From contig NZ_VTRS01000002.1 in NCBI RefSeq assembly GCF_008641065.1, positions 327,810 to 391,809 of the forward strand: DNA of 64,000 nucleotides. The letters run 5' to 3'. This DNA is from Rhabdaerophilum calidifontis. GTDB lineage: Bacteria; Pseudomonadota; Alphaproteobacteria; Rhizobiales; Beijerinckiaceae. Positions 35,033 to 53,200 of the stretch are shown here, one piece after another (the first letter of the stretch is position 1; every line of letters begins with the position of its first letter). The notes under the pieces are model-generated. The model was not told where the DNA came from. It did not search any database and saw only the letters and a program-made list of their open reading frames with translations. The position numbers and the translations under genes were made by a program.

Positions 35033-36337
35033 TCAGCGTTCGCGGAAGGCGCGCGCGATCTGGTCGCGCAGCGGCTTCGTGAAATAGGAGAGCACCGTCC
35101 GCTCGTCGGTCTTGGCGAAGACCTCGACCGGCATGCCCGGCACCAGCTTGGCGGCATCGAGGCGTGCCAGCTCGGCCTCGGGAAGCGCGATCCGCACGGT
35201 GTAGAAGCTCGCGCCGCTGCGCGGATCGACCGTCACGTCGCCGGAGATGCGGTCGACCGCGCCGAAGATCTCGGGCGTGGTGCGCTGGTTGAAGGCGCTG
35301 AAGCGCAGGCCGGCGCGCTGCCCGAGATGGACCTGCTCGATCTGCTGCGGCGGCACCCTGGCCTCCACGGCCAGCGTTTCGGTCTGCGGCACGATCAGCA
35401 TGATCGGCTCGCCGGCATTGATCACGCCGCCGACCGTGTGCACCGCGAGCTGGTGCACCTTGCCGTCCTGCGGCGCGCGGATGTCGATGCGCCGCAGCTG
35501 GTCCTCGGCGGCCACCCGGCGCTCGCGCAATTCCCCCATCTTCGCTTCGATCTCGCGCAGGTCGCGCGCGACCTCGCTGCTGAGCTCCTGATCGATCTGG
35601 AGGATCTGCAACTCGATCTCGGAGATCCGTCCGCGCGCCTGCGCCGCCGCAGCGATGGATTGCGCCCGCTCGCCCTTGAGGCGCGCCGCCTCGCGTTCGA
35701 GCGCCGTCATGCGCGCCAGCGGCACCAGCTTGCGCTCGAACAGGTCGCGGACCCCTTCGAGTTCGCGCGCGATCAGCGCGATCTCGTCCGCCTTGGCCTC
35801 CTGGAGCGCGACATGGCCGCGAATTTCGTCCCCGAGCTGGGCGATGCGCTCGGTGAGCTGCGCCTTCTGGCCGGCACGGGCGGCGCGGCGCGAGGCGAAC
35901 AGCCGCACCTCGCTCGCGAGCGTCGCCGCGACCTCCTCGTCTGTCGCCCGCGCGGCAAGATCGGGCGGGAAGCGGATCGCCTCGCTGCCGTCGCGCTCGG
36001 CCTCGAGCCGCGCCCGGCGCGCGGCGAGGTCGTCGGTCATCTTGGCAACGATCGCGGCATTGGCGCGCGCGACGGTATCGTCGAGCCGGACCAGCACGTC
36101 GCCGGCCCGGACGAGCGCGCCCTCCGACACGGCGAGATGCGCGACCACCCCGCCATTCGGGTGCTGCACCTTCTTGAGGTTGGAATCGACCACCAATTGC
36201 CCCGAGGCGACGACCGCCCCCGCCACATCTGTCGTCGCGGCCCAGCCGCCGAGGCCGAGCGTCAGCGCCAGTGCCAGCGCGGTGCCGGCGATCAGGTTGC
36301 GGCGGATCGAGATTCGGTCGGGAGCGGACGCGGCCAT
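35033..36337 (-). CDS. Type I secretion membrane-fusion protein (HlyD/PrtE family)
   Basis: This 434-residue adaptor is anchored by one N-terminal helix (about 12-33, IAGTALALALTLGLGGWAA). Next come a barrel half (VVASGQLVVDSNLKKVQHPNGG), a long alpha-helical coiled coil (about 90-270, rich in Glu/Arg/Ala) and the second barrel half with the HlyD-type C-terminus (VPGMPVEVFAKTDERTVLSYF). It links the ABC exporter to an outer-membrane TolC-like channel, which is not in this window. It lies 7 bases after the exporter gene in the same transcript. Confidence 0.93.
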   Translation of the reverse strand: MAASAPDRISIRRNLIAGTALALALTLGLGGWAATTDVAGAVVASGQLVVDSNLKKVQHPNGGVVAHLAVSEGALVRAGDVLVRLDDTVARANAAIVAKMTDDLAARRARLEAERDGSEAIRFPPDLAARATDEEVAATLASEVRLFASRRAARAGQKAQLTERIAQLGDEIRGHVALQEAKADEIALIARELEGVRDLFERKLVPLARMTALEREAARLKGERAQSIAAAAQARGRISEIELQILQIDQELSSEVARDLREIEAKMGELRERRVAAEDQLRRIDIRAPQDGKVHQLAVHTVGGVINAGEPIMLIVPQTETLAVEARVPPQQIEQVHLGQRAGLRFSAFNQRTTPEIFGAVDRISGDVTVDPRSGASFYTVRIALPEAELARLDAAKLVPGMPVEVFAKTDERTVLSYFTKPLRDQIARAFRER

Positions 36338-36344
36338 GGCTGCC

Positions 36345-38120
36345 TCAGCCGCCCGCCTGGGGGATGATCTTGAGCGGCGGGGTGGCGGCCCCCTCGCGGC
36401 GTTTCGGCTTCAGCACCTCGTCGGTCGGCCCGAAGGCCTGCTGGCTGCCCCGCGCCAGCACCAGCACCTGATCGACCGCGCCCAAAGCCGCCATGCGATG
36501 CGCAACCACGATCACGATGCCGCCGCGCGCCCGCACGCCAAGGATCGCCTTCGCAAGCGCCTCGTCGCCCTCCGCGTCGAGATTGGAATTGGGCTCGTCG
36601 AGCACCACGAGGAACGGATCCCGGAACAGCGCCCGCGCGAGCGCGATCCGCTGCCGCTGGCCGGCGGAGAGCTGCGCGCCCTGTTCGCCGATCGGGGTGT
36701 CATAGCCCTTGGGGAAGGCGACGATCATGTCGTGCACGCCGGCCGCCTTCGCCGCCTCGATCACCGTTTCCGACGGGGCGTCCGGTTCGAACCGCGCGAT
36801 ATTCTCCGCGATCGTGCCGTCGAACAGTTCGACATCCTGCGGCAGGTAGCCGATATGCGGTCCGAGCGTGCCGCGCGGCCATTGCTCGAGCGTCGCGCCG
36901 TCGAGCCGCACATGGCCGCGCGCCGCCGGCCAGACCCCGACCAGCGCCCGCGCCAGCGTCGACTTGCCCGACGCGCTCGGACCGATCACGCCGACGGCGC
37001 TGCCGGCCTTCACCGTGAACTGGATTCCGGTGAGCGCCGGAACCTGCGCCGATGGCGGAACCACGGTCAGGGCCTCGACGGCGAGCGCGTTGCGCGGCGG
37101 CGGCAGCGCGGTCGTCGCGCTCTCGGCCGGCAACGCCTCGAGAAGCCGGGACAGCCGCTGCCAGCTCTGGCGCGCGCCGATGAAGCCGCGCCAGTTCGCG
37201 ATCGCGAGATCGACCGGCGCGAGCGCGCGGCCGGTGAGGATCGAACTCGCGATGATCAGCCCGGCCGAGGCCTCGCCCTGGATGACCAGATAGGCGCCGA
37301 CCGCGAGCACCGCCGATTGCAGCATCATCCGCAGCACGCGGCCCAGCGCGCCGAATCCCGATACGACATCCGCCGCGCGGGCCTGGTGGTCGAGATGGCT
37401 GTCGGAGGCGGCGATCCAGCGCCGGCGCAGGGCGCCGGTCATCTCCATCGCCACCAGCACCTCCGCGTTGCGCAGCGCCGCCGCGGCAAGCCGGTGACGC
37501 CGGCCGGCATCCGCCGCCGCCGCCCGCACCGGTCGCCGCGCGAGGAACTCCGTGCCGAGCGCGAGCGCGGTCAGTACCAGCGCCCCCCCGATCGCCGTGA
37601 AGCCGATCAGCGGGTGGAAGGCGTAGCAGATCGCGAGATAGACCGGCAGCCAGGGCAGATCGAAGAACGCCGTCGGGCCTGCGCCGGAGAGGAAGCCCCG
37701 GATGGTCTCGATCTCGCGCACCGGCTGCGCCTCGCCGCCGCCGCGCACCCGCAGCGGCAATTCGATCACGAGATCGAATACCCTCGCCGAAAGCGAGCGA
37801 TCGAGATGGTTGCCGATCCGCGCCAGCAGCCGGCTGCGCACGATGTCAAGCCCGGCCTGGAACAGGAACAGGCTCGCCGCCAGGATGGAGAGCGCGACCA
37901 GCGTCGGCATGCTGCGGCTCGGCAGCACGCGGTCATAGACCTCGAGCATGAACAGGGAGCCGGTCAGCATCAGGATGTTGATGAGCCCGCTGAACAGGCC
38001 GATCCCCGCCAGCGCCCAGCGGCATTCACCGAGCGCGGCGGCGAGCCCTGCGCCGCGCACGCCGGATCCGGGCGCGGACGCGCCCGTTCCGACCGAAGCG
38101 TTTGCCTGGATACTCGACAC
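36345..38120 (-). CDS. Type I secretion ABC exporter (PrtD/AprD family)
   Basis: The 591-residue inner-membrane exporter has an N-terminal membrane domain (about 30-320; the GSLFMLEVYDRVLPSRS segment is typical of PrtD) and a C-terminal ATPase: Walker A GPSASGKST, signature LSAGQRQRIALARA, Walker B LVVLDEPNSNLD and the switch His in VVAHR. There is no C39 peptidase domain. Cargo is therefore expected to carry an uncleaved C-terminal signal, as in RTX proteins. The start is GTG at 38120 with AGGA upstream. It follows its likely cargo gene by 111 bases on the same strand. Confidence 0.93.
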   Translation of the reverse strand: MSSIQANASVGTGASAPGSGVRGAGLAAALGECRWALAGIGLFSGLINILMLTGSLFMLEVYDRVLPSRSMPTLVALSILAASLFLFQAGLDIVRSRLLARIGNHLDRSLSARVFDLVIELPLRVRGGGEAQPVREIETIRGFLSGAGPTAFFDLPWLPVYLAICYAFHPLIGFTAIGGALVLTALALGTEFLARRPVRAAAADAGRRHRLAAAALRNAEVLVAMEMTGALRRRWIAASDSHLDHQARAADVVSGFGALGRVLRMMLQSAVLAVGAYLVIQGEASAGLIIASSILTGRALAPVDLAIANWRGFIGARQSWQRLSRLLEALPAESATTALPPPRNALAVEALTVVPPSAQVPALTGIQFTVKAGSAVGVIGPSASGKSTLARALVGVWPAARGHVRLDGATLEQWPRGTLGPHIGYLPQDVELFDGTIAENIARFEPDAPSETVIEAAKAAGVHDMIVAFPKGYDTPIGEQGAQLSAGQRQRIALARALFRDPFLVVLDEPNSNLDAEGDEALAKAILGVRARGGIVIVVAHRMAALGAVDQVLVLARGSQQAFGPTDEVLKPKRREGAATPPLKIIPQAGG

Positions 38121-38185
38121 GGCTGCGTCCTAGCCCGGGATCGATGACATTTGGATTACAGGAGCCGGATGGTCCCCGAAGCTGC

Positions 38186-38211
38186 GGAGACGCCGCGGAA
38201 GCGGCGTCTCC
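38186..38211 (-). terminator. Strong hairpin between the RTX cargo gene and its exporter genes
   Basis: GGAGACGCCGC and GCGGCGTCTCC form an 11-bp perfect stem with a 4-base loop, 20 bases after the cargo stop. No U-tract follows on the minus strand. It may act as a partial terminator or an RNA-processing/stability element, lowering exporter expression relative to cargo, rather than as a complete stop. Confidence 0.55.
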
Positions 38212-38231
38212 CGGTGTCGCGGAAGGCGGCG

Positions 38232-45695
<7,464 letters not shown>

Positions 45696-45979
45696 GGCTT
45701 CCTCCTGAAACGCAGCATGATGAAGCCTCGCCCCCGACCCGTGCCGGCAGCGCACCTCAATTCGGCGCCAAGAAGAAAGGTTTTGTTAACGACAAGATGA
45801 CGACCCGGCTCAGCAATCGCGCCGAACCGCTGCGTGCGTGCATCTCGGTTGCGACCAGTGGGGGAATTCGCTGTGCTGATCCTCTCCCGCCGATCCTCTT
45901 CGGACGATGTTCGTCCGGGGATCTGTCTCGAACGATGGTTTGAATTCGAGACTGCCCAGGATGGGATCGAGAGAATTTC
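45696..45979. other. Upstream region of the RTX nuclease gene
   Basis: This 284-base gap lies between the RTX gene start and the 3' end of tRNA-Gly, both on the minus strand. It contains the RTX ribosome-binding site and a possible Pho-box-like direct repeat (45786-45805). No other gene is visible; open frames here are short extensions of antisense frames. Confidence 0.5.
45786..45805 (-). promoter_or_regulatory. Weak Pho-box-like direct repeat upstream of the RTX nuclease gene
   Basis: On the minus strand GTCGT occurs twice with an 11-base period (GTCGTCATCTTGTCGTT), the spacing of PhoB half-sites (TGTCA repeats 11 bases apart). Each half-site deviates from consensus, with G replacing A. 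It lies about 90-110 bases upstream of the start codon. Phosphate control would make sense for a secreted nuclease/phosphatase, but the match is weak. Confidence 0.25.
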
Positions 45980-46053
45980 TGGAGCGGGTGAAGGGAATCG
46001 AACCCTCGTATTCAGCTTGGAAGGCTGCTGCTCTACCATTGAGCTACACCCGC
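45980..46053 (-). tRNA. tRNA-Gly (anticodon UCC)
   Basis: The minus strand reads GCGGGTG at the 5' acceptor arm and CACCCGC plus TCCA at the 3' end, so CCA is encoded. The D arm (GCTC-AATGGTA-GAGC), the anticodon loop CTTCCAA (anticodon TCC) and the T loop TTCGATTC are all present. The length is 74 bases, normal for tRNA-Gly, which decodes GGA and GGG. Confidence 0.97.
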
Positions 46054-46146
46054 GGGTAAGCGAGAGGTAATCCGGCACGGCCCGCGATGCAAGGCCGTCG
46101 CCTGATCCGCCCCCGCCGAACCGCCCGGCGACCGCGGCGTCTGCCC

Positions 46147-46896
46147 TCAGAAAAGCAATGCCGCGATCACCACGTCGCGCCAGCCTGCTTGCTGCCAGCT
46201 GGCGGGCCGGCTCTCGGGCTTTGCCGCCGGCTCGGGGCGGACGGGCTCGATCCGCACCGGCGGCGCAAGCCGCGCCAGCATGGCCGGCGCCGCGCGTCCG
46301 GCGGGTGCGACAGCCACCCAGCGGCGCGGATCGGCGCCGGCGGTCATCATCTGGAAGCGATAGGGCAGGCTGGTCCAGGCGCGGATCTCGTCGAAGCGGT
46401 TGTCGAGCACGAAATCGCCGTGATCGCTGCGGATCACGGCGACGAGATGCATCTCCCCATGCGGCAGCCGCGCCACGGCAAGCGCGATCGCGCCGGCAGG
46501 ATAGCCGCGCTCGATCAGCGCCTGCCGCTTCTGCACGGCGTAATCGTCGCAATCCCCGGCATCGGTGTCGAGGCGCCAGCGGTCGGGGCCGGTCTCCCGC
46601 TCGGGCCGGATCGCCGCGTTCACCGCGCGGTTGACCGCATCGAGTTCGGCCCAGACCTGTTCGGTCAGCGCCACCCGCTCGGCGCCGCCCCGGTTGCCGC
46701 AGGCCTGCGGATAGGCATGGCAGAACCCGATCGCGCCGGGCAGGGCGGGCACCGGAATGTCGGCGGGCATCGCGATGCTGTGCGGCAGGGCGGGGCGGGG
46801 CGCTTCGCCACGGGCAGCTTCCTCGACCGGAACCGCCCCGGCCGGCTGCGCAACAACCAGAACAATACCGATGCTCGCGGCGAGAAATCGACGCAT
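46147..46896 (-). CDS. Transglutaminase-like cysteine peptidase (BTLCP/LapG superfamily)
   Basis: The product is 249 residues with a Sec signal (about 1-21, cleaved after AGA), so it is periplasmic. The Cys-His-Asp triad is visible: Cys116 in GDCDDYA, His150 in GEMHLVAV and Asp165 in LDNRFDE. This is the PF06035-type fold that includes LapG, which cuts large surface adhesins, and several uncharacterised rhizobial BTLCPs. The C-terminal 60 residues are Pro/Ala/Arg-rich. It is divergent from the giant surface protein gene and near an RTX/type I system. That makes processing of an exported giant protein conceivable, but no LapD partner or target motif was found. Confidence 0.85.
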   Translation of the reverse strand: MRRFLAASIGIVLVVAQPAGAVPVEEAARGEAPRPALPHSIAMPADIPVPALPGAIGFCHAYPQACGNRGGAERVALTEQVWAELDAVNRAVNAAIRPERETGPDRWRLDTDAGDCDDYAVQKRQALIERGYPAGAIALAVARLPHGEMHLVAVIRSDHGDFVLDNRFDEIRAWTSLPYRFQMMTAGADPRRWVAVAPAGRAAPAMLARLAPPVRIEPVRPEPAAKPESRPASWQQAGWRDVVIAALLF

Positions 46897-47203
46897 GAAC
46901 CCCTCCCCGGACGGGACGGGCGCAACCTAGACTTGGCGGGCTAAGAAACGGGGCCGGGAATAAAGCCAATGCAAAGCAGCGGGTTAAGCCCTTGCTTACC
47001 TTGGCGCGGCGCAGCCGGGAGCGGAGGTGAAAACGCAGGAGTTGCGATGCCTGGAGCGTGGACAGCTCCCCGAAACACTGGCGCTGTTAAGCAACAGATC
47101 GAAGTGCAACAGAACTGTCATAATAAAAATCGACTTCGCTGGTAAATGAATCTTTAAAATTCTGATTCCGCCTGCTAGGCTCCGGACTCGTCAGGGGGGC
47201 GCT
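46897..47203. promoter_or_regulatory. Divergent promoter region of the peptidase and the giant surface protein gene
   Basis: This 307-base gap has an AT-rich core at about 47085-47170, exceptional in this GC-rich window. CATAAT at 47119-47124 is a good -10 candidate toward the giant gene, but no -35 lies at 17 bases. CTGTCATAA at 47115-47123 resembles one half of a Pho box without a second half. AGGGGGGCG just before 47204 is the ribosome-binding site. Confidence 0.45.
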
Positions 47204-50200
47204 TTGAATTACGTTCCGCGTTGGTCGAAGGGGTCGGGTGGCGTGCTCGAAGGAGTGCGCGCGCGCTTGCGCGCCTCCGCCGCGCGGATCGCGCCGTCCA
47301 TCGCGCCATCACCTGCCGGCTACCGTCTGCGCCTCGATCCGCTGGAGCCGCGGCTGCTGCTGAGCGCCGATCCCGCCGCGCTGGCCTTGCCGGCGCTGCT
47401 GCCCCAGCAGCAGGATCATGACGTGCTTGTCCGCCTCGCGCCCGAGGGTGCGTCCGGGCCGGCCGCCGCCCGGCAGATCGAGGTCGTCCAGCGCCAGCGG
47501 CCCGAGGAAGTGATCGCCCGCTACGAGATCGGCGCGATTTCCGGGCTCGAGATTTATGGCGGCGCCGGCGCCGACCGCGTGACGATCGATCTCGTTTCCT
47601 TCGCGGGGAGCGAGGCGCCGACGATCGCCTTCTTCGGTGCGGGCGGCGACGATTCCGTGACGATCCTCTCCGCCGACACGCTCGACTGGAGGCGGAACGC
47701 GGATGGCAGCATCACGATCGACGGGCCTGTCGATGCCCGCTTCCACGATGTCGAGGCGCTGGCCGGCGGCGCGGGGACGGACCGTCTGCATGGCGGCGCC
47801 GGCGATACGGGCTGGATCATCGACGGGGCCGGTTCCGGGCGGGTCGGCGATCTGCGTTTCGCCGGTTTCGAGGATCTGATCGGCGCCGCCGGCAGCCATG
47901 ACATCTTCACCTTCGAGGCCGGCGGCACGCTCGCCGGCGCGGTCGATGGCGGTGCGGGCGGGTTCGACACGCTGGTAATCCGCGGCGGCGCCGTGGCCTC
48001 GCTGGTCTCGACCGCGACCGGGCCGGATTCCGGCTCGATCCGCTACGGCAGCCAGACCGTCACCTATCGCGGCCTCGAACCGGTCGAGCTCGACATCGCC
48101 GCGACGAGCTATACCTTCAACATCAGCGACCTGACGCCGGGGGACGATTCGCTCCCGACTACCACCGCGAGCATCGTCCGCCTGGTCGATATCGGCACCG
48201 CGAATGACGGCTGGATGCTGCTCGACAGCGTCAACGGCACATTCGAGGACCAGAAGTTCCGCATCACCGGCGCGCTCGAGACGCTGACGATCCGGCTCAG
48301 CTCCGGGCGCGACGAGATCACGCTGCAATCGCTCGACACGGTCTTCGCCGGCAATCTCACCGTCAACGCGCTCTCCTCGGCCTATGATCCCTTCGCGACC
48401 GGCGGCCTCCTGCCGGGCGACAACAACCTGACCAAGAACAGCGTCATCCGCGTCAATGGCGATATCTCGCTGCCGGGGCGAAACCTGACGCTGAATGCCG
48501 ACACGATCTATGTCGGCACCGTGCTCCGCCACACCGAGACCGCCGGCGATTGGAGCGGCGACAAGAACGCCGTGTTCCGAGATCTCCGCCCCGTCGGCGC
48601 CGATACCGGCATGCGCGCCGCGCTCGCGACCGACGGCGATGGCCGCATCGTCGAGGCCTGGGTCACGGTGCTCGGCTCCGGCCCGCGCGTGGTCGGCGAC
48701 ACGATCCGCTTCGCGCATCCGGGCGATTCGACGCGGACCATCACGTTCAAGGTCGAGAACTGGGGCTTCTCGGCGCGGGTCAGCGACCAGAGCGGCGCCA
48801 TCACGCTGCCGGCAAGCCAGACCTTTCGCGATCTCTCGCCCACCTCGACGAGCGGCGCCGGCGCCGGCATGCGGGTCAGCGTCGAGACCGACGGCGCGGG
48901 CGCGCGGACGATCATCGTCAACGATCCGGGCACCGGCTACGCGGCCGGCGATCTGGTCCGGTTCGACATTGCCGGCCAGGTGCTGGTGCTGCGGGTCGAG
49001 GCGGTGTCGCAATCGGCGGTCGTCAGCACACAGAAGGCCGGCGGCAATGCCGGCAATATCTGGCTCGGCGGCATCGAGCGCACCAATCCCGCGGATGGCG
49101 TCAAGGCTGGCGGCGGGCGCGTCGTCGCGCTCGGCCCCAATGCCGAATTGCGCGCCGAGGCCGACACCGCCGGCAAGAAGGCGGGCAAGATCACGATCGC
49201 GGTCTCCGATACCGCCTTCCGCGCCGCGAGCTGGCCCTTCGACTTCACCTCGAAGGACACGCGCATCACCATCCACGGCGCCACCCTGCGCGGCGGCAAT
49301 GTCGAGCTGCTCGCGACCTCGAGCGATCTCGCGATCGCCAACGATGTCAACAACGTGCCCCCGATGATGAAGGGGCTGACCGCGACCGCGACCAATCTCC
49401 TCAGCCAGATCCCCGGCGGATTGATCGGCACCCTGACCGGCATCGATGTCTCGGTGATCATCCGCGAGGCGAACGCGCATGTCTCGCTGGCGGATGCGAC
49501 GATCGTCAGCACCGCCTCGGTCGATGTCTCGGCCTCGACCAAGGTCAATACCGAGGTCTACGCGCTCGCGATTTCGGGGAGCCCGATCTCGGATGCAACC
49601 GGCGTCGAGTTCGCTGCCGGCTACGGCCTCGCCAAGAGCGATGTCTCGGCGCTCGTCGTCGGCACGACCAATATCGAGGCGGATCTCAATGTCCGCATCC
49701 GGGCGAGCGGCGAGGCGACGGCGCGCACGGTTGCGCGCGCCTCCGCCAATCTCGTCAGCTTCACCGGCCAGCCGGCCGATCCGAATGCGGTGACGATCGC
49801 CATCGCGCTCGCGCATTCGGACCTGACGGCGACGACGCGCGTGATGCGCGAGGCGACGATCTGGGCGAAGAACGGCAATGTCAACGCGGTCGCGGCCGGC
49901 GTGACCAAGGCGACGGCGGACGGCTCCACTGTCGGCTTCATCGACGGGCGCGGCGGGCTCGGCGCGGTGCTGGGGCTCGACATCTCCGAGGTCCGCGCCT
50001 TCCTCGACGGCACGATCAGCGCCGGTGCCACCGTCTCGGGCTCGGGAACGACGAAGCCGATCGACGATATCGACCGCGATCTCGATCTCGCGAAGGACAC
50101 GATCCGCATCGCCGATCACGGCTTCCGCAACGGCCAGCTCGTGACCTACACCGCGCAGAACCGCGCCGGCGGCTTCGCGCCCGACCCCGACAAGCCCGCC

Positions 50201-53200
50201 CAGATCCAGGGCGCGGTGCTGGTGCCGGGCGAGGCGATCGGCGGGCTCGCGGACAAGAAGAGCTATTACGTCATTGTCATCGACAAGGACACGATCCAGC
50301 TCGCGGCGGCGCCGCCGCTCGACCTCGATCTGACCGGCGCCAATGCCGGCTCGGACCACAAGATCGAGGTGCCGAAGACGCTGTTCTTCGATCTCGACCC
50401 GATCGATGCCGCGAACGACACGGTCCGGCTCGTCGATCACGGTTTCTCCACCGGCGATGTCGTGCGCTTCACCAGCGCCGGGCCGGATTCGATCGGCCTC
50501 GTCAGCGGGCAGGATTACACGGTCGAGAAGATCGACGACACGCTGTTCAGGCTCATGAGCGGCGGCGCGGTGGTCCAGCTCGTCGCCCCGCTCAACGGCG
50601 GCACCTTCACCTTCACGCGCAATGGCGCCGCGCGGGAAGTGGTGGCGGGGCGCGTCGACGCGGCCGGCGAACGCATCCTGCTGCGCGACCACGGCTTCAC
50701 CGGCACGACGCGGGTGATCTACGCGCCGGTCTCCGACGATGCCGACAATATCATCGGCGGGCTCGCCAACGAGCGCGAATACCTGCTGGAGGCGATCGAC
50801 GCCCACAGCTTCCGCCTGCGTGACGCGGTGACCGGCGCGATCATCGACCTTTCGAACCCGGCCGGGCCGGGCGCTCACGCGCTCTCGTTCATCGGCAAGA
50901 CCTTCGTGTTCAAGCCGACAAGCGCCCATGTCGATGCGGAGCGCGATCTGTTCAAGCTCACGGGGCACGGGCTCGCGGACGGGCAGGCGATCGTCTATTC
51001 CGCCGCCGACACCACCGTGACGCGCACGATCGTCCAGCCGCCGCAGCCCGGCGAGACCGTCGGGCGGACGCTCAATGTCTCGATCCAGGACCCCGCGATC
51101 ACCGGGCTGGAGCATGGCCGCACCTATTGGGTGGTCAAGGTCTCGGACGACACGTTCCGGCTCGTCGACGACCCCGCGCTCGTCAAGGCCGTCAAGGCGA
51201 TCGACCTTACCGCGAAACCCTCCGGCATTCCGGCCGGCTCGCGCGCCTGGCACACGCTCGGCGACGACACGACCCTGACCGACGGCGTCGGCGTGCAGGC
51301 CTCGCTGAAATCCGATGTCCGCGCCGTCGCCAAGCCCGAGGTCGGCGGCAAGTTCAACCCGACGAAATACAAGGATATCCTGAGCCGCGGCGATGTCGCG
51401 CTCGCCGCCTTCTGGCAGAACGCCTCCGCCCAGAGCGGCAAGATGCCGAAGGATCAGAACGGCAAGGAACTGCCGATCCAGAACAACAGCTTCTCCGGTG
51501 CCGGCGCGGTCGGTGTCACGGTGGGGCTGCATGATGTCCGGGCCGTGATCGGCGACAATGCCACCGCCGCGGACCGGACCTCGATCCGCTCGCAGGGCAA
51601 TGTCGAGGTCAATGCCTCGATCGAGCAGAAGACCCAGATCATCGCCCAGAGCCAGGTCTCCAAGCCCAAGGGCTCGAACGGTTCCGCGGTCTCGCTCTCG
51701 ATCGCGGTCGCGGTCTTCGACAACGATGCCAACGCCCTGATCCGGGGCTTCTCGGATGTCGACGCCTACGGCAAGGTGGATCTCGGCGCCAAGACCACCT
51801 ATCCGTTCCTGATCCCGCCGGTCCAGGTGCTGACCGGCATCCCGCAGGATATCGCCGACCGCGGCATCAGCGCGGTGACGACGCTGCTCGACGGCACGTT
51901 CGGGGTGGGCACCAAGCTGCTCAACACCTGGGTGATGTCCTACGGCAAGGCGGCGGAATCGAAGGCCGTCGCGGTCTCGGGCTCGATCGCGGTCAACACC
52001 TATCTCAACACGACGAAGGCGATCGTCGAATCCGGCGCCAACATCAACCAGCTTGTCGATGCGGCCTGGTCGCCGGGCGACAAGCAGAGCGTGGCGCTCA
52101 AGGCGACGCTCGACATGCAGCTGATCGAGCTGGCCGGCATCGGCAAATGGTCGCTGAGCGAGAGCCCGATCGGCAAGGGCATCTACGAGAACAAGTTCGG
52201 CCAGCTCTGGGCCGGCGGCGACGTCATCGACGTTTTCGGCCGGTCGAGCGGCAAGGCGCTCGGCGGCTCGATCCTCGTTTCGATCCACGAGAACGAGACC
52301 AAGGCGCGTATCGAGGGCGCGGCGAAAGTCAATACCGGCGCCAAGGGCAAGCTCTCGCTCGATGCGACCGAGAGCATCTTCCGCATCTCGATGGCGCAAT
52401 CGGGCGGCAAGATCGATGGCGGCAGCTTCGCCTTCGCCGGCAGCGCGCTGGCGACGCGCCAGCGCAGCGATACTCAGGCCGGCATCGTCGCCGATGCCGC
52501 GGCCGGCCCCGCGATCGGCGGCGGCGGCGATCTTTCGATCAGCGCCAAATCCGGCGGCTTCCAGCTCGGACTCGCGGGCTCGATCATCGTCGCCAATGTC
52601 AGCCCCGGTTCGGGCAGCGCCACCGGCGTCGGTTTCGCCGTGATCGTCAACGATATCGAGCGCGCCACCCACGCCTTCATCGGCGCCGACCCCACCGATC
52701 GCGACGGCGTCGACAACGAGGCCGATCTGACCCCGGCGGGGCGGGTCGCGATCTCGGCCGGCTCGATTTCACTGACATCGACGCTCGGCGGCGACCACAA
52801 ATACAACGACGGCATCGCCGACCGCAGCTACAAGAGCGGCCTCTACAGCTTCGTCGGCGCCGCGACCGTCATCACCTCCGGCCCCACCCCCTCGAAGGAC
52901 AACCCCGTCCAGGGGCCGAAGCTGCCGAAGCAGTTCGGCGAGGACATCCATATCGACGGCACGAGCGGCATCGGCATCGCCGGCAGCGCGCTGGTCAATG
53001 TCGTCCGCGATACGTCGAAGGCCTATATCAACGCCTCGGGCACCATCATCGCCACGCGCGCCAGCGTGCCCTCCGGCGATCCGCGCCCGGTTCTCGGGAT
53101 CGAGGCGCTCAACGACCAGCTGATCATCGGCGCGGCCGGCGGGGTCTCGATCGCCAAGGCGGGCGGCCAGTCCGGCGCCGGCGGCACGACGATCGGCGGC

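Noticed and set aside
47041..47203. A c-di-GMP riboswitch before the giant gene
   Set aside because: None of the conserved core elements of GEMM-type aptamers is visible in this stretch.
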